27,411 nucleotides of DNA from Ceratorhiza oryzae-sativae (GCA_030998015.1 JARWMV010000181.1:1-27411), one strand, 5' to 3'; counted from the first letter of the stretch, positions 1-10,291 are shown. Translations and numbers: made by a program. Notes: generated by a model from the letters alone, not told the origin.

Positions 1-449
1 CAAATCATCGATTAGTGGGAGCCCTCCGCGCTTAGGCCGCCCTGCGGGCGATCAAAGAGCGCGGAGGGGAAGAGGTTCCCTAGCAGCGTGTACTTGTACA
101 CGCTGACGACAGGGTTAGGGTGTTAGCAAAAGCATGGCGGTGGTAAATTGAAGTGGGGCTAATGCAGTACTCATAAACCCCGCAACCCTTGCGGTCGGGG
201 ACACCTTCTCGTATGCTCTGTACTCGCAATTGCAGTACAGAGCTTACCATAGCCAAGGTGTTTTATGGGCGGTAAGTTCTTACCGCGCTTGGTTCCCTTT
301 GCGCGCTCTTCCCGACCCGTCCCCTAGAAGTTGTTGCACGTACGTGCAACAATTTCACGCTTGTAGAGGAGACGTCTGTGTGCGGCTTAAGCCGTACACA
401 GACGGCTCCGAAGCTTGAGGGGTCATAAATTTTGGTGTAATAAAATCCA

Positions 450-545
450 ACGCTCTCTGATCGCGCCTTTAGGCGCGGCCTAAGCGCTGAGGACTCCTAA
501 ATTGGGGGTGATTTGCGCAGGCAAATCTACACCCCCAATTTGGGG
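450..545. repeat. G double hairpin upstream of trnW
   Basis: CTCTCTGATCGCGCC...GCGCTGAGG plus CCTAAATTGGGGGTG...CACCCCCAATTTGG. Other copies about 2776-2882, 11722-11820, 14055-14151, 19813-19908. The copy at 11722 splits the codons of KQHFS-N-VRW in the GIY-YIG ORF. Confidence 0.85.
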
Positions 546-550
546 TTTGA

Positions 551-621
551 AAGAGCGTCGTATAACGGTAGTATTATGATCTCCAAAATCACAGGTAGGT
601 GTTCGATTCGCCTCGCTCTTG
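551..621 (+). tRNA. trnW: tRNA-Trp(CCA), left-arm copy
   Basis: Full cloverleaf. Acceptor stem 551-557 pairs with 614-620 in 7 perfect pairs, with discriminator G621. The D stem is GTA/TAT. The anticodon arm is 576-592 with loop CTCCAAA, giving anticodon CCA preceded by U33 and followed by A37. The T arm is 597-613 with a 7-nt loop TTCGATT. The acceptor needs no 5' repair, unlike the edited tRNAs of Spizellomyces. A family-G hairpin element ends just upstream. CCA decodes UGG only, in keeping with TGG in the cox1 exons. Confidence 0.94.
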
Positions 622-1537
622 TTTAATTCACCAAAATGGTTTAGGACTTACAACCCCATAACCATTTTTGAGTACGGCAGCGCTCCTGTGGGCCCTCTTC
701 GGTGCCCTACGAGGAAGCTGCAGTAAGTTATTTTTATTTTATTTTAGCCTGAAATTATCATTTATAATAGTGCAATGACACGTATAGTCTCTGAGATGTT
801 TAATTATATCCCCCACTTGTGGGCGCGGCCTCCGCCATGAAGGATAAAATTTGGGTAGTGGCCCCCGTTGGGACGCTATAAAATAAGGCTTATTAGAGTC
901 GCACTGCCCTTTGTTCTCTCTCACGATACTCCGACACAGGCGCCTGAAAGACGCTGCTGTGTCGGCATTACCTCGTTTTTTTTTTCGAAAAACGACTTAC
1001 CCTGGTAGGGCGCGGACTATGCCCTTACAGTATAGTACTACACCGGAAGGGAAAAAGGGTGAGGGGATTGTAAACATCTGCTGATTGTTTCTTTACTTAA
1101 TTCCCATAGCTGCCGCTGTTAGATCGCTCTATCTTACCCGTGCCCGCCTACGATCGCAGCTTAAGCTGCGGCCCTGGCGTGCGCGGGCTCGCGGCCAGAG
1201 GGGCCGCCTCGCGCACAACCTCGGAATCAGGCGCCTCCCGTGGTGGATGGGCCCGAGCGTAGCGACGGTCCTCACCACCACGGGGGGTACGATAGAGCGG
1301 CCGATTGCGGCAGCGTACTCCTAATTTTCTCGCTTACGCGAGAAAATTGGGGTAAATTCATAAGTTCTAATATTTTGACTTAGTTGATAAGTAATTAGAG
1401 CAGTATTTTAAAATTCGGAGGGGAAGAGGTTCCCTAGCAGCGTGTACTTGTACACGCTGACGACAGGGTTAGGGTAGGACCGAAGGCCCGGAGAAAAATA
1501 GAATTAATTCCAAAATGTTTTGGGGAATTATTTTTGA
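622..1537. other. Left-arm spacer
   Basis: Mirror of 13064-13978: W double hairpin, partial group I P7 strand (TATAGTC near 784), a poly-T/A hairpin CCTCGTTTT..AACGAC near 973, a GCGCCTCCCGTGG...CCACGG hairpin, and an I unit. No gene seen. Confidence 0.7.
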
Positions 1538-1784
1538 CCCGTGCACGCCTGCGAACGCCCTGGCTTAAGCCAAGCAAGCTTGGCTCATATTGACCTTAAG
1601 GTCAATAATCAAGCCAAGGCGGCCCTGGCGTGCGCGCGGCGTCTGATTCCGAGGTACCCTGGAACTTAAAGTTCCAGGGTACCTCGCAATACCTCGCCGC
1701 GAACGCGGCCTCGATAACCAAACCCCTCGGGTCAACAGCATGTATTTATATATAAATACAATGCTGGATGACCCTAAGCGGGGG
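1538..1784 (-). repeat. Element B, copy 1 (247 bp, three-level form)
   Basis: Family definition (read CCCCCGC to CACGGG): GGGTCA..AGCAT with a TATTTATATATAAATA palindrome; GGCCGCGTTCGCGGC; GGTACCCTGGAACTT/AAGTTCCAGGGTACC; and GCGCGCACGCC...GGCGTGCACGGG. TTTGA repeats flank this copy (1533-1537, 1785-1789). It holds an extra hairpin inside an extra hairpin in the last stem. Confidence 0.93.
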
Positions 1785-1857
1785 TTTGATTTTAAAATAG
1801 AAATTTCCAGCATAGAGTGTTCTATCTTTAAATTTAAAGAAGGGCATTTTCGAGAAT

Positions 1858-1900
1858 ACCGGCAAGGCCTAGGAAGTGTTGAGGAAAGAACGTTAAATTA
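1858..1900 (-). CDS. cox1: cox1 43-nt exon, left-arm copy
   Basis: Mirror copy of the exon at 12701-12743, with identical sequence. It encodes NLTFFPQHFLGLAG of cytochrome c oxidase subunit 1. In this arm no following cox1 exon is inside the window, so the copy is an orphan unless the gene continues beyond position 1. Confidence 0.85.
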
Positions 1901-2128
1901 CAAAATTAAAATTATAATTATTATAACCCTCGAGAATCGGCTGAAATCTTGGTTTACACCTAAGATTTAGCCGATGCGTGGGGGGTCAATGGCGACATTG
2001 CAATTATTGGGGGTCACCGTCGACGGTACTCGCCCTGCCTAGGCAACTGCGCTTTAGCGCACGTCTTGGCAGGGGTAAGAATGCAAAGCATTCTCGGCCG
2101 CACCGTCTGCCCCCCGATATTGTAATGC

Positions 2129-2350
2129 CCGCCGGCGTTAGAGGGAATCCTCAGATGAGGTAGCCTTGACCATGAGTCTCATGGTCCAGGCTACCTCCCA
2201 TAAAGATTCCCTCGTAGAAAATGACGACCGTTCGTCATTTTCAGCCGGCGGCTAAATATCGATATTATGCCGCGCACTAGCAATCGCAAACGGTTGCGAT
2301 TGCTCACGTTGGTTGGTGGGACAAGTCCCACCAGCAACTAACGCGCGCGG
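2129..2350 (-). repeat. Double-hairpin element A, copy 1
   Basis: Family definition (read on the strand starting CCGCGCGCG): 222 bp in two GC-clamped hairpins. Hairpin 1 is CCGCGCGC...GTGCGCGG, holding GGTGGGACTTGTCCCACC and GCAATCGCAACCGTTTGCG. The linker is CATAATATCGATATTTAG. Hairpin 2 is CCGCCGGC...GCCGGCGG, holding AAAATGACGAACGGTCGTCA and a nested GAGGGAATC...GATTCCCTC. This copy lies in the loop of a CCCCCGACATTG/CAATATCGGGGG hairpin, mirror of copy 10. Confidence 0.95.
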
Positions 2351-2377
2351 CAATGTCGGGGGTCGACGGTTAATTTC

Positions 2378-2500
2378 GGACTATATCTTGCCATAATTTA
2401 TCAATTTAGATATTTATGGATAAAGCTCTTTCGTATAGTCTCTAAGGATATTTACCCCGCCGACGGGGAAGTATTTAAGCTTTATTAGAGTTTCCAGCAA
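2378..2500 (-). ncRNA. Group I core, left-arm copy
   Basis: Mirror of 12101-12222, with GGACTATATCTT and CGTATAGTCTCTAAGG readable on the plus strand as reverse complements. It belongs to the left-arm copy of the upstream cox1 intron. Confidence 0.85.
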
Positions 2501-2975
2501 ATAGAAAGATTGAAGTGGAGCTAATGCTTTTTTATTATATATTACGGCTGCTTAAATCTAATTTCGAGGAGTTGATTGTATCATCCATTCTTTACCTTAC
2601 CCCTGCCAAGACGTGCGCTAAAGCGCAGTTGCCCAGGCAGGGTGTAATAATACCCCGCCGAATAATTGACGGAAGTTGATCTGGTCAGACCAACTGACTT
2701 TTTTGCAGACGTCAATTTTCCGAAGGCGGCAATGCGCGCTACGCGCGCGGTATCTAAGTTATTTTTTATAGTTGTCCATCTAACATTCCCCCAAATTGGG
2801 GGTGTAGATTTGCCTGCGCAAATCACCCCCAATTTAGGAGTCCTCAGCGCTTAGGCCGCGCCTAAAGGCGCGATCAGAGAGTTGGAGAAATGTTGTTTCC
2901 AAAAACACCCCCAAACATGTGCAGCTACGCTGCATTGTTTGGGGGTGGTTTTGGCCAAGCCCTTCGGGCAGCTCC

Positions 2976-3197
2976 CCGCCGGCGTTAGAGGGAATCCTCA
3001 GATGAGGTAGCCTTGACCATGAGTCTCATGGTCCAGGCTACCTCCCATAAAGATTCCCTCGTAGAAAATGACGACCGTTCGTCATTTTCAGCCGGCGGCT
3101 AAATATCGATATTATGCCGCGCACTAGCAATCGCAAACGGTTGCGATTGCTCACGTTGGTTGGTGGGACAAGTCCCACCAGCAACTAACGCGCGCGG
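2976..3197 (-). repeat. Element A, copy 2
   Basis: Full 222-bp form in the left arm; interrupts the NUMOD1 region of the left GIY-YIG ORF (mirror of copy 9). Confidence 0.95.
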
Positions 3198-4309
3198 GAT
3201 GGAAAGATTCATTCTTCACCTGTCTTACTATAACAAAAAACAAATTGACCTCCGATACCGTACTGTTTAGCAAGAATGCCTTTTTTACCTTTAGCATGAT
3301 GAGAATGAGTCCGGTAAAATTCTTTTATACTATCACTAATAGCTTTTTTAGTTTCATCTGATTTGGGAGTACCAAAATGAGGATGACTTTCTTTTTTCAA
3401 AAGCTCTTTTAGTTTATTAATAGTGTCTACAGAATGTCGGAAACCAGAGGAACTACCTGCTATTTTTAAAACGTTATATTTAGGTTGATAATAATCTATC
3501 CTCCGAAGCTGGGGCAGTGCGCTGATAAGCGCGGTATTGAAATTTAAAAACCTTATGGGGAGGGGTAAAATTTATTAAAAAAAAAATACAATACATTGGG
3601 TTATATTAACCAGGCTATAAGCCAATTCCCTCCGCGCTCTTTGATCGCCCGCAGGGCGGCCTAAGCGCGGAGGGCTCCACTAATCGATGATTTGCGAAGG
3701 CAAATCTACACCCTGCCTAGAGAACTGCGCTTTAGCGCACGTCTTGGCAGGGGTATCGATTAGCGGGGTTATGTAACATCATGTTAGGCATTTTGTCTTT
3801 CAAAAGTTCCTGCAGCACTGGTAGAGACTTACTTGGGATTCTAATTCTAAATCCCTTACCGTCTTTATTAATGGTACAATTCAAGTCCCATTTTTGGTTT
3901 AAAGCATCAGCTAGAAGTTTTACCTCTTCCTCCGTGTAAGAATTCGTACACAAAATGACACAATGGCCTCCCAATGCGTTACCAAGCCTGTAAGGCACGC
4001 CCTACGGGCCAACGTATTGGGAGGGCCATTACCCCCCCCAAACAATGCAGCATAGCTGCATCAGTTTGGGGGGTCAACGGTGTAATTTATTAAAAGTTCC
4101 ATCATCAGCCAGCCAGTAAGCGAGACTTAAAGGTGTAAGTAGATCTCCGATATTCAAGGGAATTATTTTTTTACCCTCGGGATAAAATAAATCAAAAAAC
4201 TCGTGAAAACATGGCAATGAAAAACTAAAAGACTTACAACAGAATATACCTTTCCTGTCCTTTTATCGGGTGAAGGGTTAACTGTTCTGGGCGATGCCAA
4301 ACAATATGA

Positions 4310-4486
4310 CCCGTGCACGCCTGCGAACTGGCGTGCGCGCGGCGTCTGATTCCGAGGTACCCTGGAACTTAAAGTTCCAGGGTACCTCGCAATACCTCGC
4401 CGCGAACGCGGCCTCGATAACCATACCCACGGGTCAACAGCATGTATTTATATATAAATACAATGCTGGTTGACCCTAAGCGGGGG
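4310..4486 (-). repeat. Element B, copy 2 (177 bp, empty form)
   Basis: The last stem has no added hairpin (GCGAACTGGCG). Flanked by TATGA at 4305-4309 and 4487-4491. Interrupts the left LAGLIDADG ORF. Confidence 0.93.
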
Positions 4487-4541
4487 TATGATTTAAATAA
4501 ATCATACAAATGGTAAATATAATCTTTATGGATTAAACCTT

Positions 4542-4713
4542 CCGCCGGCGTTAGAGGGAATCCTAAAGATTCCCTCGTAGAAAATGACGACCGTTCGTCA
4601 TTTTCAGCCGGCGGCTAAATATCGATATTATGCCGCGCACTAGCAATCGCAAACGGTTGCGATTGCTCACGTTGGTTGGTGGGACAAGTCCCACCAGCAA
4701 CTAACGCGCGCGG
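4542..4713 (-). repeat. Element A, copy 3 (short form)
   Basis: 172 bp: lacks the 50-nt GGGAGGTAGCC...GGCTACCTC hairpin inside hairpin 2, leaving GAATCTTTAGGATTC. Inserted in the left LAGLIDADG ORF. Confidence 0.95.
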
Positions 4714-5802
4714 AGCCGAGGATTTCTATCTGATTTGTATTTACAAATATGGAGGTCCCCAAGAATCAATCCTATGAGAATTCCCTTTAAATCATCAGAA
4801 AGAACAAAATTTGCTCTTTCTTTTTGTGTCAATTTCTTGGGTTTCACAGGCAATAATGAAGCAAAAATTAACCCGCCATAGGCTTCTATGTTGCAACCAG
4901 CTAGTTGAATACAACCGGCAGTAGTTAATAACACCATGATACATAAAATTGCAATAGACCCCCAATGCGTTGCAGCGTATTGGGGGGCTATTGCCCCCCC
5001 CCCAAACAATGCAGCGTAGCTGCATTTGTTTGGGGGGTCAATAGTTGGTATTCTAATTAAAAAAGAAAATAATGAAAAGTAAGTCATATTAGTATAAGGT
5101 TAGTGTAGTAATAGTCTCTAAGTCTAAACCCCCGGCAGTGGAACTGGCAAAGGATCTATTTCCCTCGAGAATCGGCTGAAATCTTGGTTTACACCTAAGA
5201 TTTAGCCGATGCGTGGGGGGTCAATGGCGACATTGCAATTATTGGGGGTCACCGTCGACGGTGTCAAAAGACTCGGATTATTTATCTCTTCATAGATTAA
5301 TAAAGGCTAAGGGATTGAATCAGCGCCGGCAGGATTCCTTGCTAAAGGATCTCACCAGCACCCCCAATTCAGACATAGAATTGGTTAAGCCCATCGAAAA
5401 TATAATTTTGCTCATAAAAATTATTTTTGGCATCTAGAATCTCTTTTAAGTTTTTTCTGGATTTTATCCATGTAAGAGGTTCCATTTTGAAAGCCTATTA
5501 AGGCTACAATAAAAATCTAGAAAGATAGATTTAAATTACAGCTGGCCAAAGGAGAAAAAATTTTTGTTCTAAATCAGAACAAACAATTAAATCTGAATCA
5601 CAAAATTCCAAAATAGCTAAAGAAAAATTCGCTAAGCCATGTTTTCTCATAGATCGATACAAAATAATACCCTCGAGAATCGATGTAGATTTGCCTTCGC
5701 AAATCATCGATTCTCGGCGAGGTATTGCGAGGTACCCTGGAACTTTAAGTTCCAGGGTACCTCGGAATCAGACGCCGGCCGCGCTGGCGCCACAAGTTTT
5801 GT

Positions 5803-5969
5803 GGCGTTAGAGGGAATCCTAAAGATTCCCTCGTAGAAAATGACGACCGTTCGTCATTTTCAGCCGGCGGCTAAATATCGATATTATGCCGCGCACTAGC
5901 AATCGCAAACGGTTGCGATTGCTCACGTTGGTTGGTGGGACAAGTCCCACCAGCAACTAACGCGCGCGG
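5803..5969 (-). repeat. Element A, copy 4 (short, end lost)
   Basis: Short form that has lost its terminal CCGCC: a GGCGCCACAAGTTTTGTGGC hairpin runs directly into GGCGTTAG. Joined through a shared GGCG, as in a recombination junction. Confidence 0.9.
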
Positions 5970-6360
5970 CAATGTCGGGGGTCGACGGTTTGTTTCTTTA
6001 TTAGATCTTGCATGAAAAAAATGTGCAGCCATTCTTCTTGACAAAGTAATACTACTTCCAACATATAACTCATTAGTAATTTTGTTTCCCTCGAGAATCG
6101 ATGTAGATTTGCCTTCGCAAATCATTCGATTCTCGGCGAGGTATTGCGAGGTACCCTGGAACTTTAAGTTCCAGGGTACCTCGGAATCAGACGCCGGCCG
6201 CGCTGGCGCCACAAGTTTTGTGGCGCGCATTGCAATCATTGGGGGTCACCGGCGACGGTACTCGCCCTGCCTAGGCAACTGCGCTTTAGCGCACGTCTTG
6301 GCAGGGGTAAGAATGCAAAGCATTCTCGGCCGCACCGTCTGCCCCCCGATATTGTAATGC

Positions 6361-6582
6361 CCGCCGGCGTTAGAGGGAATCCTCAGATGAGGTAGCCTTG
6401 ACCATGAGTCTCATGGTCCAGGCTACCTCCCATAAAGATTCCCTCGTAGAAAATGACGACCGTTCGTCATTTTCAGCCGGCGGCTAAATATCGATATTAT
6501 GCCGCGCACTAGCAATCGCAAACGGTTGCGATTGCTCACGTTGGTTGGTGGGACAAGTCCCACCAGCAACTAACGCGCGCGG
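6361..6582 (-). repeat. Element A, copy 5
   Basis: Full form within composite E (6088-6601), separating the GVYLF and YVGSS halves of the left GIY-YIG motif. Confidence 0.95.
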
Positions 6583-7184
6583 CAATGTCGGGGGTCGACG
6601 GTTAAATAAATAGACTCCAGATTTGTTTTTTAATTTTTTATAAATATTTCTTTTGGCACGCTTGAGGCGGAGCTGCGATCGTAGGCGGGCACGGGTAAGA
6701 TTTAACATTTTCAAAAAACATTACAAAATTTTCGTCAGGAGAACCTCCCGGAGTAGCAGAGTCAGAAAAATATCTTTTTCCACCTGTGTCGTAATATATT
6801 CTTCCCCTTGCACAAACTCCAACGAACATTGTTTTGTACCCTGTCCATGTACTATTGCTGCTACTGCCGTCAATTGTTGGGGGTCTACAGGGTAACTCTG
6901 CATAATAATATTACACTCGAGAATGCATGTAGATTTGGCGTCCCATCAATGGGACACCAAATCATGCACTCTCGGCCGCGCCGGCCGCGCTGGGGACGCC
7001 CGAAATGCGATTTCCAAAAACACCCCCAAACATGTGCAGCTACGCTGCATTGTTTGGGGGTGGTTTTGGCCAAGGATTCCTATGGAATCCTTCCATGCAA
7101 GATTTATAAAATCTTGCTGGACCGAAACCATTCGGGCGGTCCCAACGCGACGGTATGAATTATAGAGTTCTTCTTTGATTCATA

Positions 7185-7416
7185 CCCCCGCTTAGGGTCA
7201 ACCAGCATTGTATTTATATATAAATACATGCTGTTGACCCGAGGGGTATGGTTATCGAGGCCGCGTTCGCGGCGAGGTATTGCGAGGTACCCTGGAACTT
7301 TAAGTTCCAGGGTACCTCCAATACCTCGCCGCGAACGCGGCCTCGATAACCATACCCCTCGGGTCAACAGCATGTATTTATATATAAATACAATGCTGGT
7401 TGACCCTAAGCGGGGG
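7185..7416. repeat. Palindrome centre: two half B elements head to head
   Basis: The arms meet at 7301 inside the hairpin CTGGAACTT-T-AAGTTCCAG of a family-B element, with no spacer. In every other B copy this hairpin is asymmetric: one side continues into GCAATACCTCGCC and the other into GGAATCAGACGCC. Here both sides continue into the CAATACCTCGCC type, and the other half of B is missing on both sides. The flanks are CATA-CCCCCGC and GCGGGGG-TATG, so both outer ends are the same B end. This is what fold-back or template switching at a hairpin would leave. One nucleotide differs next to the centre (GCAATACC against CAATACC). Confidence 0.85.
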
Positions 7417-7898
7417 TATGAATCAAAGAAGAACTCTATAATTCATACCGTCGCGTTGGGACCGCCCGAATGGTTTCGGTCCAGCAAGATTTTATAAATC
7501 TTGCATGGAAGGATTCCATAGGAATCCTTGGCCAAAACCACCCCCAAACAATGCAGCGTAGCTGCACATGTTTGGGGGTGTTTTTGGAAATCGCATTTCG
7601 GGCGTCCCCAGCGCGGCCGGCGCGGCCGAGAGTGCATGATTTGGTGTCCCATTGATGGGACGCCAAATCTACATGCATTCTCGAGTGTAATATTATTATG
7701 CAGAGTTACCCTGTAGACCCCCAACAATTGACGGCAGTAGCAGCAATAGTACATGGACAGGGTACAAAACAATGTTCGGGAGTTTGTGCAAGGGGAAGAA
7801 TATATTACGACACAGGTGGAAAAAGATATTTTTCTGACTCTGCTACTCCGGGAGGTTCTCCTGACGAAAATTTTGTAATGTTTTTTGAAAATGTTAAA

Positions 7899-7944
7899 TC
7901 TTACCCGTGCCCGCCTACGATCGCAGCTCCGCCTCAAGCGTGCC
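7899..7944 (+). repeat. 46-nt GC insert in the GIY-YIG ORF
   Basis: CTTACCCGTGCCCGCCTACG to CAAGCGTGCC, between FFENVK and KRNIYKK. 46 nt shifts frame by one, and the frames on either side differ by exactly that. It is the 5' end of the element at 25115-25262 and resembles 13440-13470. It has no closed hairpin here, so it may be a truncated copy. Confidence 0.75.
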
Positions 7945-8016
7945 AAAAGAAATATTTATAAAAAATTAAAAAACAAATCTGGAGTCTATTTATTTAACCG
8001 TCGACCCCCGACATTG

Positions 8017-8238
8017 CCGCGCGCGTTAGTTGCTGGTGGGACTTGTCCCACCAACCAACGTGAGCAATCGCAACCGTTTGCGATTGCTAGTGCGCGGCAT
8101 AATATCGATATTTAGCCGCCGGCTGAAAATGACGAACGGTCGTCATTTTCTACGAGGGAATCTTTATGGGAGGTAGCCTGGACCATGAGACTCATGGTCA
8201 AGGCTACCTCATCTGAGGATTCCCTCTAACGCCGGCGG
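8017..8238 (+). repeat. Element A, copy 6
   Basis: Mirror of copy 5. The GIY-YIG frame enters it and ends in the element-encoded RALVAGG...HNIDI tail. Confidence 0.95.
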
Positions 8239-8629
8239 GCATTACAATATCGGGGGGCAGACGGTGCGGCCGAGAATGCTTTGCATTCTTACCCCTGCCA
8301 AGACGTGCGCTAAAGCGCAGTTGCCTAGGCAGGGCGAGTACCGTCGCCGGTGACCCCCAATGATTGCAATGCGCGCCACAAAACTTGTGGCGCCAGCGCG
8401 GCCGGCGTCTGATTCCGAGGTACCCTGGAACTTAAAGTTCCAGGGTACCTCGCAATACCTCGCCGAGAATCGAATGATTTGCGAAGGCAAATCTACATCG
8501 ATTCTCGAGGGAAACAAAATTACTAATGAGTTATATGTTGGAAGTAGTATTACTTTGTCAAGAAGAATGGCTGCACATTTTTTTCATGCAAGATCTAATA
8601 AAGAAACAAACCGTCGACCCCCGACATTG

Positions 8630-8796
8630 CCGCGCGCGTTAGTTGCTGGTGGGACTTGTCCCACCAACCAACGTGAGCAATCGCAACCGTTTGCGATTGC
8701 TAGTGCGCGGCATAATATCGATATTTAGCCGCCGGCTGAAAATGACGAACGGTCGTCATTTTCTACGAGGGAATCTTTAGGATTCCCTCTAACGCC
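8630..8796 (+). repeat. Element A, copy 7 (short, end lost)
   Basis: Mirror of copy 4, with the same GGCG fusion to the GCCACAAAACTTGTGGCG hairpin. Confidence 0.9.
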
Positions 8797-9337
8797 ACAA
8801 AACTTGTGGCGCCAGCGCGGCCGGCGTCTGATTCCGAGGTACCCTGGAACTTAAAGTTCCAGGGTACCTCGCAATACCTCGCCGAGAATCGATGATTTGC
8901 GAAGGCAAATCTACATCGATTCTCGAGGGTATTATTTTGTATCGATCTATGAGAAAACATGGCTTAGCGAATTTTTCTTTAGCTATTTTGGAATTTTGTG
9001 ATTCAGATTTAATTGTTTGTTCTGATTTAGAACAAAAATTTTTTCTCCTTTGGCCAGCTGTAATTTAAATCTATCTTTCTAGATTTTTATTGTAGCCTTA
9101 ATAGGCTTTCAAAATGGAACCTCTTACATGGATAAAATCCAGAAAAAACTTAAAAGAGATTCTAGATGCCAAAAATAATTTTTATGAGCAAAATTATATT
9201 TTCGATGGGCTTAACCAATTCTATGTCTGAATTGGGGGTGCTGGTGAGATCCTTTAGCAAGGAATCCTGCCGGCGCTGATTCAATCCCTTAGCCTTTATT
9301 AATCTATGAAGAGATAAATAATCCGAGTCTTTTGACA

Positions 9338-9437
9338 CCGTCGACGGTGACCCCCAATAATTGCAATGTCGCCATTGACCCCCCACGCATCGGCTAAATC
9401 TTAGGTGTAAACCAAGATTTCAGCCGATTCTCGAGGG
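9338..9437 (+). repeat. Minimal E element
   Basis: Bounded by CCGTCGACGG and CTCGAGGG, with the inner hairpin CGGCTAAATCTTAGG...CCAAGATTTCAGCCG. The larger E clusters contain this plus added blocks. Mirror at 5162-5261. Confidence 0.85.
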
Positions 9438-9561
9438 AAATAGATCCTTTGCCAGTTCCACTGCCGGGGGTTTAGACTTAGAGACTATTACTACACTAAC
9501 CTTTATACTAATATGACTTACTTTTCATTATTTTCTTTTTTAATTAGAATACCAACTATTG

Positions 9562-9643
9562 ACCCCCCAAACAAATGCAGCTACGCTGCATTGTTTTGGG
9601 GGGGGGGCAATAGCCCCCCAATACGCTGCAACGCATTGGGGGT
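9562..9643 (+). repeat. Double hairpin between CTATTG repeats
   Basis: Two hairpins, CCCCCCAAACAAATGCAGC... and CCCCCCAATACGCTGCAACG..., joined by CAATAG. CTATTG flanks it at 9556-9561 and 9644-9649. Taking out the element and one repeat gives I-P-T-I-A-I-L-C in the LAGLIDADG ORF. Confidence 0.88.
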
Positions 9644-9887
9644 CTATTGCAATTTTATGTATCATGGTGTTATTAACTACTGCCGGTTGTATTCAACTAG
9701 CTGGTTGCAACATAGAAGCCTATGGCGGGTTAATTTTTGCTTCATTATTGCCTGTGAAACCCAAGAAATTGACACAAAAAGAAAGAGCAAATTTTGTTCT
9801 TTCTGATGATTTAAAGGGAATTCTCATAGGATTGATTCTTGGGGACCTCCATATTTGTAAATACAAATCAGATAGAAATCCTCGGCT

Positions 9888-10059
9888 CCGCGCGCGTTAG
9901 TTGCTGGTGGGACTTGTCCCACCAACCAACGTGAGCAATCGCAACCGTTTGCGATTGCTAGTGCGCGGCATAATATCGATATTTAGCCGCCGGCTGAAAA
10001 TGACGAACGGTCGTCATTTTCTACGAGGGAATCTTTAGGATTCCCTCTAACGCCGGCGG
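9888..10059 (+). repeat. Element A, copy 8 (short form)
   Basis: Interrupts the right LAGLIDADG ORF between RNPRL and EGLIHKDY, about three residues short of the family pattern, so some coding bases were lost. Confidence 0.95.
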
Positions 10060-10114
10060 AAGGTTTAATCCATAAAGATTATATTTACCATTTGTATGAT
10101 TTATTTAAATCATA

Positions 10115-10291
10115 CCCCCGCTTAGGGTCAACCAGCATTGTATTTATATATAAATACATGCTGTTGACCCGTGGGTATGGTTATCGAGGCCGCGTTCGCG
10201 GCGAGGTATTGCGAGGTACCCTGGAACTTTAAGTTCCAGGGTACCTCGGAATCAGACGCCGCGCGCACGCCAGTTCGCAGGCGTGCACGGG
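10115..10291 (+). repeat. Element B, copy 3 (177 bp)
   Basis: Flanked by TCATA at 10110-10114 and 10292-10296. Taking out the element and one TCATA rejoins K-S-Y-C-L-A in frame in the right LAGLIDADG ORF. Confidence 0.95.

Larger units (their letters stand above)
3615..5087 (-). pseudogene. LAGLIDADG endonuclease cut by elements (left arm)
   Basis: Mirror of 9513-10987. Here the first double hairpin (about 4958-5038) has a length that keeps frame and no stop, so 5087 down to 4701 reads as one 128-codon frame straight through it, adding 28-29 element-encoded residues. The other four inserts are as in the right arm. The stop complement CTA is at 3615-3617. Confidence 0.84.
3500..5554 (-). other. 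Nested group I intron, left-arm copy
   Basis: Mirror of 9045-11102 with the same inferred splice boundaries. The reverse complement of the P7-like strand is visible as TAATAGTCTCTAAGTC near 5108-5123. It differs from the right copy in a C/A run inside the first double hairpin, which changes the frame of the resident ORF. Confidence 0.72.
2558..6910 (-). pseudogene. GIY-YIG homing endonuclease in pieces (left arm)
   Basis: Mirror of the right-arm ORF. Segment positions: N-terminal 6701-6829 and upstream, KRNIYKK 6600-6654, YVGSS 5988-6086, ILYRSM to KFF 5555-5668, IDYYQPKYN and NUMOD3 about 3200-3499, end at 2558. Unlike the right arm, the N-terminal segment is uninterrupted: two T present near 6818 keep MFVGVCARGRIYYDTGG in frame with FFENVK. 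The same elements and the same nested intron (3500-5554) interrupt it. Confidence 0.82.
1..7300. repeat. IR1 left arm of a giant palindrome
   Basis: This arm is the reverse complement of 7302-14599; paired positions add up to 14599-14602 throughout, the drift coming from a few 1-2 nt indels. Position 1 still pairs (with 14599), so the arm may continue beyond the window. It carries second copies of trnW, the 43-nt cox1 exon, the GIY-YIG and LAGLIDADG ORFs and five family-A elements, all on the opposite strand to the right arm. It could be a true inverted duplication, the second strand of a hairpin-ended linear molecule, or an assembly product of read-through around such an end. Confidence 0.95.

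Noticed and set aside
5871..6239. Long frames through E clusters (also 6082-6357, 8242-8517, 7443-7946)
   Set aside because: They are translations of palindromic DNA: the same peptides recur on both strands and in both arms. Only the endonuclease pieces inside them are supported.
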